DNA from: Natrinema sp. SYSU A 869 | GTDB lineage: Archaea; Halobacteriota; Halobacteria; Halobacteriales; Natrialbaceae | DNA length: 64,000 bases | Direction: 5' to 3' | Assembly: GCF_019879105.1 (NCBI RefSeq) | Contig: NZ_CP082249.1 | Coordinates: 1,364,001-1,428,000 of the forward strand | Shown: one piece after another, positions 8,743 through 16,505 of the stretch | Layout: each line of letters starts with the position of its first letter | How positions within the stretch are numbered: position 1 is the first letter of the stretch | Program-made: the position numbers and the translations under genes | Notes under the pieces: model-generated | Database searches by the model: none | The model's input: only the letters and a program-made list of their open reading frames with translations | Told to the model about the DNA's origin: nothing

Positions 8743-9829
8743 CGTCGATTTCGGGATCGGACGCGGCGTCGGGCCCGGCTGTTGCGCCTGAATCAGGCGA
8801 CTGTGTCGAGTCGGACTGCGACGCATCCGTCCCGCCGTCGGCGCGCATCCCCTCGCCGAGTGCGGCCTTGAGATCGTACTCGGAGCCGGTCAGAATGTAG
8901 AGGACATCCTCGAGGGGTTCGAGAACTTCCGGGAGGACGCGAACGACGAGATAGGTGATGCCCAGTAGGGCGACGATCGACAGCGTCTGGGCGATGAAGT
9001 TGTGCGCGACAATGTAGGAGGTTCGACTCGCAGGGGCACCCATCAGGTCGCTCGCGATGTAGACGAACACGTCCTGCTGGAACCAACCCCATGGAGAGGC
9101 AATCCCGATGAAGACGTTTCGAGAGAGGTTGAGAAACCAGATGATGCCGATCGCGCTCGCGAAGGCGATCGCTTTCCGCTTGAGCGGTGCGTTGACTGCG
9201 GCGATGAGGCCACCGAAGATAGCCATGCTGCCGATCCCGGTACAGGCCATGATGATGTAGGTCGTCCGCCCGGTCACCGTCTTCTCGGAATCGAAGTCGA
9301 ACTTGCTCAGGTAGCCCTCTGATCCTTCGGTCAGTCCGGGGCTGTGTCCCAGCAGCTCCATCCCGAAGTGGGTCTGTGCCGCGGTCGTTTCGATCAACCA
9401 CGTGCGAACGATCGGAATCGTCTCGGCGGGCAGGTAGATGAGCCCCATGAACGCGACAGCTTTTGAGAGCAAGAGGAGCGACTCCCGACCCTTGACGAGG
9501 AGGAAGCTAGTGTAGAGACAGAGTGGCAGTGCGGCGAGTGCCAAGAGCGTCTCCAGCGGACTCTGGAGTTCGCCGTAGTAGTACGGCACCAGCATGATCC
9601 AGTAGACCCCGAAGACGGCCCAGGCCGCTGCGGCGACGTACCGTGCCCGATCGGTAGCGCCGGACCACTGGAGAGCCATCGCTACAACGAAGGTACTGAT
9701 CGCAATCCAGGCGAACCAGTCAGATAGTCCGAGCGAGCCGAGGACTGCCGAGGCGGTCGACATCGTCCCCGTCGCCGCGAGATCGACATCCGTCGCGGCT
9801 GCGGCAGTCGTCACTGGGAGGGCCGACAT
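8735..9829 (-). CDS. artA: Archaeosortase A
   Basis: Integral membrane cysteine transpeptidase-like enzyme that processes PGF-CTERM proteins and links them to archaeal lipid. The 364-residue protein has about eight membrane helices. The catalytic set is visible: Cys196 in ACTGIGSM, Arg237 in LNLSRNVF and a third conserved region around Arg269-His276 (SRTSYIVAHN). A soluble acidic tail follows from about residue 325. The ATG at 9829 is used because the longer frame upstream is not protein-like. Two likely substrates with VPGF C-termini lie in this window (45536-46354 and 60711-61526). Confidence 0.93.
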   Translation of the reverse strand: MSALPVTTAAAATDVDLAATGTMSTASAVLGSLGLSDWFAWIAISTFVVAMALQWSGATDRARYVAAAAWAVFGVYWIMLVPYYYGELQSPLETLLALAALPLCLYTSFLLVKGRESLLLLSKAVAFMGLIYLPAETIPIVRTWLIETTAAQTHFGMELLGHSPGLTEGSEGYLSKFDFDSEKTVTGRTTYIIMACTGIGSMAIFGGLIAAVNAPLKRKAIAFASAIGIIWFLNLSRNVFIGIASPWGWFQQDVFVYIASDLMGAPASRTSYIVAHNFIAQTLSIVALLGITYLVVRVLPEVLEPLEDVLYILTGSEYDLKAALGEGMRADGGTDASQSDSTQSPDSGATAGPDAASDPEIDDD

Positions 9830-9959
9830 ACTCACGTGAATCCGATGAACTCTCTTGCTATCAACTTGACGCCTCGGAACGCTCAATCGATGGGAGGCCC
9901 GCAACCGGCGACCGGCCGACCGCGTACCTTTTTCCGTCGCTCGAGAAAACGCTAGCTAT

Positions 9960-10739
9960 ATGGTCGACGTCCTCGATAACAAGCGGGCCGCGACGCGGTT
10001 CCGGATCCTCGTCCAGATCGCCGAGCGCCAGCCCGCAGTCAGCCAGGGGGAAATCGCCGGGGAGGTCGGCGTGACGAGCCAGGCCGTCAGTGAGTACATC
10101 CGCGAACTTGTCGACGACGGCCTCGTGGAGAAGGAAGGCCGATCGCGCTATCGCGTCACCCGCGAAGGCGTCGACTGGCTCTTCCGGGCGGCCGACGATG
10201 TCCGCCGATTCGCCGACCACGTCACCGGCGACGTGCTCGGTGCGATGAGCGAGGACGCCTACATCGCGACTGAGGACATCGAGGAAGGTGAGACCGTCTC
10301 GTTGACGGTGAAAGACGGCCTGCTCCACGCCACACCGAGTAGTGACGGTCCCGCGACCGGCATCGCAACGACCGACGCCGAGGCCGGGACCGACGTCGGC
10401 GTCACGAGTTTCGAGGGCGTCATGGAACTCGAACCCGGCTCCGTCACCGTCCTGCAGGTCCCCTCGATCCGCACCGGCGGGAGCCGCGCGATCGACGACG
10501 GAACCGTCACCGATGCCTGCGACGAGGTCGATATCGTGGTCGCCACCGGCGTCGAGGCCGTCGTCGCCTGTCGGCAGGCGGGCACCGATCCCGACGTCAC
10601 CTTCGCCGTCGGCGACGTCGCGGCCGACGCCGCGAATCACGGCCTCGAGGTCACCGCCGTCGCGACGACCGATGCCGTCGGCCGAGTCACCGACGCGCTC
10701 CGGGACGCCGATGTCTCCTACGAAGTGCTCGAGGGCTGA
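9960..10739 (+). CDS. Winged-helix transcriptional regulator (MarR-like N-terminus, DUF7839-type)
   Basis: 259 residues. The N-terminal 70 residues form a winged helix ('SQGEIAGEVGVTSQAVSEYI' is the recognition region, about residues 28-47). The remaining part is an acidic alpha/beta domain without an obvious ligand motif. It is a widely conserved haloarchaeal protein, divergent from artA with about 130 bases between the two, so it may share or control that promoter region. Function is inferred from the DNA-binding domain only. Confidence 0.82.
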   Translation: MVDVLDNKRAATRFRILVQIAERQPAVSQGEIAGEVGVTSQAVSEYIRELVDDGLVEKEGRSRYRVTREGVDWLFRAADDVRRFADHVTGDVLGAMSEDAYIATEDIEEGETVSLTVKDGLLHATPSSDGPATGIATTDAEAGTDVGVTSFEGVMELEPGSVTVLQVPSIRTGGSRAIDDGTVTDACDEVDIVVATGVEAVVACRQAGTDPDVTFAVGDVAADAANHGLEVTAVATTDAVGRVTDALRDADVSYEVLEG

Positions 10740-10872
10740 CTCGATTGACCGGGAACAGTCGTTTGCTCGGTCAAACACTCGATACGATCGACAGCGACCG
10801 CTATCGTAGTACGCGTCAGATCCGAAAATCATCTGCAGCCCGAACGCACGATGCCGACCGTCGGTACCGTCG

Positions 10873-11640
10873 TCAGCCGATATACCGCAGATCGTCGTCC
10901 GTCGGTACGTCCATCTGCTGTTGTTGCTCCATTTCCTCGATCTTGCCGATGACCTCCTCCATCTCATCGGCCCGCTCGTCTAAGGATTCGTACTCGAGTT
11001 CGAAGCCGAGTACGTCCTCGAGCACCTCCAGTACCGCGCGGGCGCTCTTGGGATCGACGAGATAGCCGCTGGTCTCGCCCATCAGGCAGGTCGCCTCGAA
11101 GCCGCGGCGATCGCCGAGTCCCAGCAGGAGCCCCGAGACGCCGACGATGCCGCCAGCGGGTTCGTCCTCGCGGAACTCGACGCCCGCGTCTTCATGTGTC
11201 TCGAGCATCGACTCGTCGCTGACGGCCCCGACGACTGCGTACTCCTCGATGAGTTCGCCGGTCGGGACGCCGCCAAGCGCGTACACTTCGGTCGCGCCAA
11301 ACTCCTCAGCGATGTCGAGGAACGCGTCGGTCAGCGTATAGTGGCCTGCGTTGCTCTGGGCCTGATGATCGCCGGTCAGGAGGAGGAGATCACGGCCTTC
11401 GGGAACGTCGACGGCGTAGATCTCCGCACAGGTCAGTTCCGAGACGCCGTCCTCGACACTCACCTGAGGTGGGAGCTCCCGAGAGTAGATCCGTCGGACG
11501 AGCGTGCTCTCGCCCTCGAGTTCCTCGAGCAAGTGCTCGACGGCGAGGGTGCCGACGTGTCCAACTCCCGGCAACCCCTCGACGAGGACGGGGTCGTCCA
11601 GTTCGACCTCGGCGACTGCGTCGATCTCGAGTTCGTCCAT
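10873..11640 (-). CDS. PAC2 family proteasome assembly chaperone-like protein
   Basis: 255 residues. PAC2-fold protein related to eukaryotic proteasome assembly chaperone 2. Recognisable segments include 'DPVLVEGLPGVGHVGTLAVE' (about residues 16-35) and 'ALGGVPTGE' (about 140-148), and a glutamate/glutamine-rich coiled C-terminus follows (about residues 215-245). It is the last gene of the conserved ribosomal/translation operon and starts six bases after nop10. Archaeal members are presumed to be ATP-grasp-like or chaperone proteins; the actual role is not established. Confidence 0.9.
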   Translation of the reverse strand: MDELEIDAVAEVELDDPVLVEGLPGVGHVGTLAVEHLLEELEGESTLVRRIYSRELPPQVSVEDGVSELTCAEIYAVDVPEGRDLLLLTGDHQAQSNAGHYTLTDAFLDIAEEFGATEVYALGGVPTGELIEEYAVVGAVSDESMLETHEDAGVEFREDEPAGGIVGVSGLLLGLGDRRGFEATCLMGETSGYLVDPKSARAVLEVLEDVLGFELEYESLDERADEMEEVIGKIEEMEQQQQMDVPTDDDLRYIG

Positions 11641-11646
11641 ACCGTA

Positions 11647-11826
11647 TCAGCGGCTGCGACGTTTAAGAGCGCGTCGGTACTCTCCGTGTGGATCGTTCGG
11701 ATCGAACGGTGCTGGGGCGCTGTTTTCCGCCGCGGCACCGCAGTCGGGGCAGGTGTCAGAAAGGGTATAGACCGGGCTGTCGTGGGCCTCGCGCCACGCC
11801 GAACACACCCGGATATCCGATTTCAT
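11647..11826 (-). CDS. nop10: H/ACA RNA-protein complex protein Nop10
   Basis: A 59-residue protein: [11 protein letters not shown] at the start, a zinc-binding CPDCG (residues 26-30), 'APAPFDPNDPHGEYRR' (residues 37-52) and a basic end. This is the archaeal Nop10 signature. It is part of the box H/ACA pseudouridylation complex with Cbf5, L7Ae and Gar1. The start codon overlaps the aIF2-alpha stop (TAATG), and the stop lies six bases before the PAC2 gene, as in other euryarchaea. Confidence 0.95.
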   Translation of the reverse strand: MKSDIRVCSAWREAHDSPVYTLSDTCPDCGAAAENSAPAPFDPNDPHGEYRRALKRRSR

Positions 11827-12626
11827 TACTCGTCGTCGGTGCGGCGCTCACGGTGGTACTCGCCTGTGCCATCGTGGCCTTCGATCGCCGTTACCGCTCG
11901 CTGTGCGCTCTCCTCGAGCTGGGATTCGGCGGTCTTGTAGTTCGGTGCCTTCACTTTGATTCGGTACTCGGGTGCGCCGACGTAACTCACTTCGAGGTCG
12001 ACTTCTTCGGGTATCTCGCCGTCGCCTTCGGCCGCTTCGAGGGCCTCGCGGATCCCGTCGACGCCGGTGTCTGTCGGGTTCTCGAGGTCGACGTAGCCGG
12101 TGACGTTGACATACGGCACCGAAACGTTCTCGCGGGCCGTGTCAACGATCGAGTCAATCTCGTCGTCGTCAAGATCGGTGTCCTCGAGGGACTCTTCGCC
12201 GTGGATTGCGGCTTGCTTGAACCCTTCGTAGAGCCCGCCGTGGATGGCGATCAGTTCGTTGGCAATGGCGGTATAGTCCTCGTTGGCAATCTCCTCGCCA
12301 AAGGCCAGTTCCATCCAGTTGTCGGCCTTCTGCTCGTTTTTCCACTCCTGGATCTTGTCGGAGCGCTGGTGGTCGTTGACGTCCTTCAGCGAGAGGTCGA
12401 TCTGCTGGGACTCCTTGTCGACATCTAAGACCTTGCAGACGGCGATCTGGCCCTCGCGGACGTGATCGCGGACGTTCTTGATCCAGCCGCTCGCGACTTC
12501 GGAGATGTGGATCAGGCCGCGCTTGTCCTCATACTCCTCGAGATCGACGAAGACACCGAAATCTTCGATTTCGTCGATCTTGCCGACGACGAGTTCGCCG
12601 GGATCGGGCCAGCCGCTATACTTCAT
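11826..12626 (-). CDS. Translation initiation factor aIF2, alpha subunit
   Basis: 266 residues. An N-terminal S1 domain ('[20 protein letters not shown]', about residues 10-29, then '[13 protein letters not shown]' at about 37-49) is followed by a helical domain and a C-terminal alpha/beta domain, as in archaeal eIF2-alpha. It forms the heterotrimer that carries initiator methionyl-tRNA to the small subunit. The initiator tRNA itself lies about 1.6 kb away. The start overlaps the end of the S27e gene by four bases. Confidence 0.96.
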   Translation of the reverse strand: MKYSGWPDPGELVVGKIDEIEDFGVFVDLEEYEDKRGLIHISEVASGWIKNVRDHVREGQIAVCKVLDVDKESQQIDLSLKDVNDHQRSDKIQEWKNEQKADNWMELAFGEEIANEDYTAIANELIAIHGGLYEGFKQAAIHGEESLEDTDLDDDEIDSIVDTARENVSVPYVNVTGYVDLENPTDTGVDGIREALEAAEGDGEIPEEVDLEVSYVGAPEYRIKVKAPNYKTAESQLEESAQRAVTAIEGHDGTGEYHRERRTDDE

Positions 12627-12796
12627 CGTGACTCGACTGTCTCGAGGATCTCGTGTTCGATCTCGGCTTTGCCACCGGTCGGTCGCACGAGCGTCGTGCC
12701 ACAGACGGCACAGGCAATCTCCGAGGAGGCCTTGCCGAAGACGGTCTGTTCGTTCTCGCAGTCACTGCATCGAACGCTGTAGAATTTTCCTGCCAT
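12623..12796 (-). CDS. rps27e: Small subunit ribosomal protein S27e
   Basis: A 57-residue zinc-ribbon ribosomal protein with [20 protein letters not shown] at the start and a second CxxC (CAVCG) at about residues 29-33. These four cysteines bind zinc. It starts five bases after the L44e stop and overlaps the aIF2-alpha start, within the classic archaeal gene order. The longer upstream frame overlaps L44e and is rejected. Confidence 0.96.
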   Translation of the reverse strand: MAGKFYSVRCSDCENEQTVFGKASSEIACAVCGTTLVRPTGGKAEIEHEILETVESR

Positions 12797-12801
12797 TGGT
12801 A

Positions 12802-13083
12802 TCACTCCTGGAACTCGAGTCGGCCGGTACGCCATCCCTCGCGGAGGTGGGCCTTGCCGCATTCGCCGCAGCGGTACTTGAGGTCGGTCTTCTTGGTGGG
12901 CTTCTCGCCGACGGGCACCTTCGAGAAGCGACCGGAGTTACCGATGCTCGAGGTGCTCCGTCGGGTTCGGCGAGCGTCCCACTTCAGGCCCGAGGAGCGG
13001 CCCGTTCGGGCCTTTTCGACTTCGTGTTCATGATGTTCGTTGCAGTGCGGACAGTACGTATTGAATCGGCGTGGCATCTGCAT
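12802..13083 (-). CDS. rpl44e: Large subunit ribosomal protein L44e
   Basis: A 93-residue basic zinc-binding ribosomal protein. It starts [20 protein letters not shown], and the second zinc pair is [15 protein letters not shown] (about residues 70-84). It is the first gene of the L44e-S27e-aIF2alpha-Nop10-PAC2 operon. The promoter should lie in the 149 bases between it and the divergent gene at 13233. Confidence 0.96.
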   Translation of the reverse strand: MQMPRRFNTYCPHCNEHHEHEVEKARTGRSSGLKWDARRTRRSTSSIGNSGRFSKVPVGEKPTKKTDLKYRCGECGKAHLREGWRTGRLEFQE

Positions 13084-13232
13084 AGTTATCTCACTTGCCG
13101 TGGGCTAAGATAGCGCCGTTTATAACCCGTTTGGTTCGTCGTCGCTCGTTATCGCCGGCTGTCGTTTTGACCCCGATCGGAGAGACTCCCGGGTCCGAAG
13201 CGTTTAATCCGCTCTCCTGTGAACTTCCGCCC

Positions 13233-13511
13233 ATGAAGCAGCTCATCATCCACGGGGACCCCGGGATCCGTAACGGAGCCATCGTTCGGTACGAGGGGGA
13301 CGACGGGGAATCCGAGGTAGTCTGTTTCGGGATCAACAGAAACGGCGAGTACCACGGTCCAGATCGGGTTCAGCTCTGGTGTACCGTCGGTTCCGAAGAC
13401 GAGTACGAGGACTACGAGAAGCGAAACTTCACGCCGCACTTCCTCGATGTCGACCGCGTCGACGCCGACGATGTCGAGGTCGTCCGGGCGAAGAGCGATC
13501 TCGCAGTCTAA
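13233..13511 (+). CDS. HAH_0734 family small protein
   Basis: A 92-residue protein conserved across haloarchaea: MKQLIIHGDPGIRNGAIVRY at the start, 'CFGINRNGEYHGPDRVQLWC' at about residues 31-50, and an acidic end. The ATG at 13233 matches the conserved start. The function is unknown. Its position divergent from L44e suggests a link to translation, but that is only context. Confidence 0.85.
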   Translation: MKQLIIHGDPGIRNGAIVRYEGDDGESEVVCFGINRNGEYHGPDRVQLWCTVGSEDEYEDYEKRNFTPHFLDVDRVDADDVEVVRAKSDLAV

Positions 13512-13717
13512 CCGCATCGTCTCCGATCGGTCGTCGACCCGCTCCTCGAGTCATCTCCGAATGTTTTTCTTTCCGCGGATGGCAGGCAGTCGAATGAGTC
13601 CCCGCGAACGGGCACCCCATCTCGTGACTCCGTTCGGAACGATGCGTCGTTCGGCAACCCCGAACCGAAACTCGGAAGCGACGACAGTGATTGAGACGGA
13701 TGAGATCGAACACGACG

Positions 13718-14164
13718 ATGAGTGATTCCCTGTCAGAGGCTGTCCGGACGCGGACACGTGCGCTGCTTTCGACAACACGGTTTACCCAGTTCGTCGGCGT
13801 GGGGACTGTCGGTGCGACCGTCGACACCCTGGTGCTCGTATTACTCGTCGAAGCTACCGGTCTCGGACCGATCGTTGCGAAGATCCTCTCCTGGGAGCTC
13901 GGGATCGCGATTATCTTCGCGATCAACGAACGGTGGACGTTCGCGGACTACGGACGGGTCGGACTACGCCCGCTGGGGAGGCGATTCCTCCGCTCGAACG
14001 TGGTCCGGTTCGGCGGGTTTCTGGTGACGCTGGCCGTACTGGGCGTGTTGGTCAGACAGTTCGATGTCTGGTATGTGGCCGCAAACGTGATCGGAATCGG
14101 TGTCGGCTTCTTCGTCAACTACACCTGTGAGAGCCTCTATACTTGGCAGGTCCACCAGGAGTAG
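13718..14164 (+). CDS. GtrA family membrane protein
   Basis: 148 residues with four membrane helices (about residues 19-41, 46-64, 90-108 and 115-135). 'FTQFVGVGTVGATVDTLVLV' is the typical GtrA start, and the end 'FFVNYTCESLYTWQ' corresponds to the family's N-Y-x-x-x-x-x-x-W-x-F tail. GtrA proteins are linked to transfer of lipid-linked sugars across the membrane. Starts at 13691 (TTG) or 13700 (ATG) are possible; I prefer the ATG at 13718 (MSDSLSEA). It is directly upstream of the initiator tRNA. Confidence 0.85.
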   Translation: MSDSLSEAVRTRTRALLSTTRFTQFVGVGTVGATVDTLVLVLLVEATGLGPIVAKILSWELGIAIIFAINERWTFADYGRVGLRPLGRRFLRSNVVRFGGFLVTLAVLGVLVRQFDVWYVAANVIGIGVGFFVNYTCESLYTWQVHQE

Positions 14165-14230
14165 CGGTAGAAACCCGCATACGGCGACCGGATCGCAACC
14201 CTTAACTAGTGCACTCGGGTATGATATGGT

Positions 14231-14305
14231 AGCGGGATGGGATAGCCAGGAGATTCCGGCGGGCTCATAACCCGCAGACCGGTAGTTCAAATCTACCTCC
14301 CGCTA
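14231..14305 (+). tRNA. Initiator tRNA-Met (CAU)
   Basis: A 75-nt cloverleaf. The acceptor stem AGCGGGA/TCCCGCT includes the A1-U72 pair, which marks archaeal initiators. The anticodon stem GCGGG/CCCGC holds three consecutive G-C pairs beside the loop CTCATAA, another initiator hallmark. The T arm is GGTAG-TTCAAAT-CTACC, and the discriminator is A. CCA is not encoded. There is no intron, and four T follow within the next bases. It is the partner of aIF2, whose alpha subunit is encoded nearby. Confidence 0.97.
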
Positions 14306-14306
14306 C

Positions 14307-14368
14307 TTTTCAGGGATTCAACAACGAGCGTCGAACGTAGTGTGACACGAGTTTGAAATCCCTGAAAA
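14307..14368. repeat. Inverted repeat directly after the initiator tRNA
   Basis: The arms TTTTCAGGGATTCAA (14307-14321) and TTGAAATCCCTGAAAA (14353-14368) are complementary apart from one extra A, and about 31 bases separate them. A transcript running through the tRNA would fold into a long stem here. It could be a terminator, an RNA-processing signal, or an end of an integrated element. Confidence 0.6.
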
Positions 14369-14406
14369 TCTATCTCTCGTATACTTTTTCCGAGAGCGCC
14401 GAGTAT

Positions 14407-14481
14407 AGCACGGTGGTCGGTTGGACCAGACGACACCCAGACATTACGAGGTGACGGTGTATTCGAATTCACCTCTCGCTA
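14407..14481 (+). pseudogene. Decayed relic of the initiator tRNA
   Basis: A 75-nt stretch, exactly the tRNA length, begins AGC and ends with CACCTCTCGCTA, close to the tRNA end TACCTCCCGCTA. Ungapped, 34 of 75 positions match the tRNA, mostly in the first 10 (7) and last 25 (17). CAT sits at the same anticodon position. The T loop is TTCGAAT and a D-arm-like GGTC-GGTTG-GACC is present, but the anticodon stem no longer pairs and the acceptor stem has mismatches. It is probably a dead duplicate or the scar of an element that used the tRNA as its target. Confidence 0.45.
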
Positions 14482-14579
14482 CGTTTTAGGACGGTGCGTT
14501 CGTCAGGATTTCAGCCGCCGCTGTAGTGACGACTCGAGGCAAGATGGGGATATCGAGGGAGCGGGAACGCGAAGCGAGG

Positions 14580-15110
14580 TCAATCTCGGATCTCGATCTC
14601 AGTAGAGTCGACGAGTCCTCGAGCAGCGGCGTCCGCGCGGTTGATCCCGACACCGATCGTATGGACACCGGGCTCAATGGGGTCCCACTTGTCGTCACTG
14701 ATTTGGATCCGCTGGTGCCACTGCCGCCGGAAGCGTTTGCGTTCGCGTCGAGCGAACGAGAACGCAACGGGGCGGTCGGGAACCGTTTGGGCCACCCGCG
14801 AGGCGTCGCGGAGACCGTTGACGGTCCACCGCCAGCGGTTCGGCGAGTCGGTTCGAATTCGAACCGGAAATGGGAGCCGGTTACGGAACTCAACGACTAT
14901 TTCGACCGGTTCGTCGGGCTCGTACCGTCGTTCGTCGGTCGAAACCGTGACATCGATCGCCCAGTGACGCACCGCGATCGGTGTGAACGCATGGCTGAAC
15001 GCTCCCCAGTCGATCGTGCGCGGACTGCGGTCGTCACCCTCGGTCGTCTCGGGGGCGAACGGATCGTCGTCCGCGCGCTCGAGTGCGGTGGAGTCGTAGA
15101 TTCGTTTCAT
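14580..15110 (-). CDS. Uncharacterised haloarchaeal beta-sandwich protein
   Basis: 176 residues without signal or membrane segments. The middle (residues about 50-110) reads as an Ig-like beta sandwich ('PDEPVEIVVEFRNRLPFPVR' at about 63-82), and the end has 'EPGVHTIGVGIN'. This resembles intracellular proteinase-inhibitor-type (BsuPI) folds, but I cannot assign a family firmly. It is the gene just downstream of the peptide transporter operon on the same strand (75 bases away), so it could be co-transcribed. Confidence 0.7.
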   Translation of the reverse strand: MKRIYDSTALERADDDPFAPETTEGDDRSPRTIDWGAFSHAFTPIAVRHWAIDVTVSTDERRYEPDEPVEIVVEFRNRLPFPVRIRTDSPNRWRWTVNGLRDASRVAQTVPDRPVAFSFARRERKRFRRQWHQRIQISDDKWDPIEPGVHTIGVGINRADAAARGLVDSTEIEIRD

Positions 15111-15185
15111 TGCTGATCGTCTCGCATCCGTCGGTCGATGCGGGTAGTCCGGGTGTCAGTATCGTCGTCCATCGTCATAACTGGT

Positions 15186-16505
15186 CTACTGGTCATGTGC
15201 TGGGGTTCGGTCCGCGTCGAACTCGTGGTCGGTGTCGAACCGATCATCGAATCGGTGGCAAGCGATCGGATGGTGATTTGAACTACCCTGTAGTTCCGGC
15301 TCCGTCGTCTCGCAGGGCGTCTCGAACGCCGACGCGAGACGCCGTCGTGCCCCCTCGAGGTCGCCAGCGACGGCCGTCTCGAGCGCATCCGAGAGGACGG
15401 CGTCCGCGTCCAGATCGTGGAGCGACTCGGGAATGCCGTGGACATTGCGGATCGCCGCGGTGAGATCCGCTCTATCGTTGGACTGCGAGAGCAGCGCCTC
15501 GAGCCCTGCGTCGGCGTCCGCCTCGGTCAGACGGGTCCGAAGCGACATGATCCCGCGGAAGGCGTCCGCCTCAAGGTCGTACGCCGCAGGCGGGATGATC
15601 TTCGGACAGCGAGTGTGGAATCGGCAGCCGGCGGGCGGATCGGTCGGCGACGGCACCGACCCCTCGAGGACGATCCGGTCGCCCTCCCAGCAGGGGTCGG
15701 GTTCGGGGATCGCCGACAGCAGCGCTTCCGTGTAGGGGTGGGAGGGATCGTCGAAGACCCGGGCAGTCGGTCCGGTTTCGACGATCTCGCCGAGATACAT
15801 CACGGCCACGCGGTCGGCGACGTGCTCGACGACCGAGAGGTCGTGGGCGATGAACAGATACGAGAGCCCAAACTCATCTTGGAGATCGGACAGCAAGTTG
15901 AGGATCCGGGCCTGCACCGAGACGTCGAGCGCGGAGACCGGCTCGTCGCAGACGACGAGTTCGGGTTCGACCGCGAGCGCGCGGGCGATGCCGATCCGCT
16001 GGCGCTGGCCGCCCGAGAACTCATGGGGGAACCTGCTTGCGTGGCCGGCCCGCAGCCCGACCGTCTCGAGCAGGTCGCGGACGCGCTCGTCGCGGCGGTC
16101 TGGGGGCACGATATCGTGGACCGCGAGGGCTTCGCCGACGAGTTCGCCGACCGTCAGTCGCGGATCGAGGCTGGCCGTGGGGTTCTGGAAGACATACTGG
16201 ATTTCGGTCCGTACCTCCCGCAGTTCCGATCGCGAGCGGTCCGTCAACTCGGTGCCCCGGTACGTGACCGAGCCGCCGGTCGACTCGAGCAACCCGAGGA
16301 GCGTTCGGCCGAGAGTCGTCTTGCCACAGCCGCTCTCGCCGACCAGCCCGAGCGTCTCTCCTGCGCGAATCTCGAGGTCGACACCGTCGACCGCCCGAAC
16401 CGTCTCGTCGCGCCCGAGCAGCCGATCGAGGAACCCGTCGGCGGTGGAGTAGTACGTCTCGAGGCCCTCGGCCCGGAGGAGTGGAGCGTCGTCGGCCGTC
16501 GTCAC
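15186..16505 (-). CDS. Peptide ABC transporter ATP-binding protein, DppF/OppF type
   Basis: 439 residues. Walker A is GESGCGKT at residues 56-63, the signature FSGGQRQRIGIARAL is present, and Walker B is VVCDEP, followed by the oligopeptide-transporter C-terminal domain with the cysteine motif CRFHTRCP. A further tail of about 110 residues, rich in acidic and alanine residues, goes beyond the usual family length of about 330. It overlaps the DppD gene by four bases (ATGA). It is the last gene of the dppABCDF operon. Confidence 0.92.
   Translation of the reverse strand: MTTADDAPLLRAEGLETYYSTADGFLDRLLGRDETVRAVDGVDLEIRAGETLGLVGESGCGKTTLGRTLLGLLESTGGSVTYRGTELTDRSRSELREVRTEIQYVFQNPTASLDPRLTVGELVGEALAVHDIVPPDRRDERVRDLLETVGLRAGHASRFPHEFSGGQRQRIGIARALAVEPELVVCDEPVSALDVSVQARILNLLSDLQDEFGLSYLFIAHDLSVVEHVADRVAVMYLGEIVETGPTARVFDDPSHPYTEALLSAIPEPDPCWEGDRIVLEGSVPSPTDPPAGCRFHTRCPKIIPPAAYDLEADAFRGIMSLRTRLTEADADAGLEALLSQSNDRADLTAAIRNVHGIPESLHDLDADAVLSDALETAVAGDLEGARRRLASAFETPCETTEPELQGSSNHHPIACHRFDDRFDTDHEFDADRTPAHDQ

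Noticed and set aside
13084-13232. N-terminal extension of the HAH_0734-type gene from 13095
   Set aside because: It runs through the shared divergent promoter with L44e; the conserved start is MKQLIIHG at 13233.
14407-14481. Second functional tRNA gene
   Set aside because: The anticodon stem does not pair and the acceptor stem has mismatches, so it is listed only as a relic.
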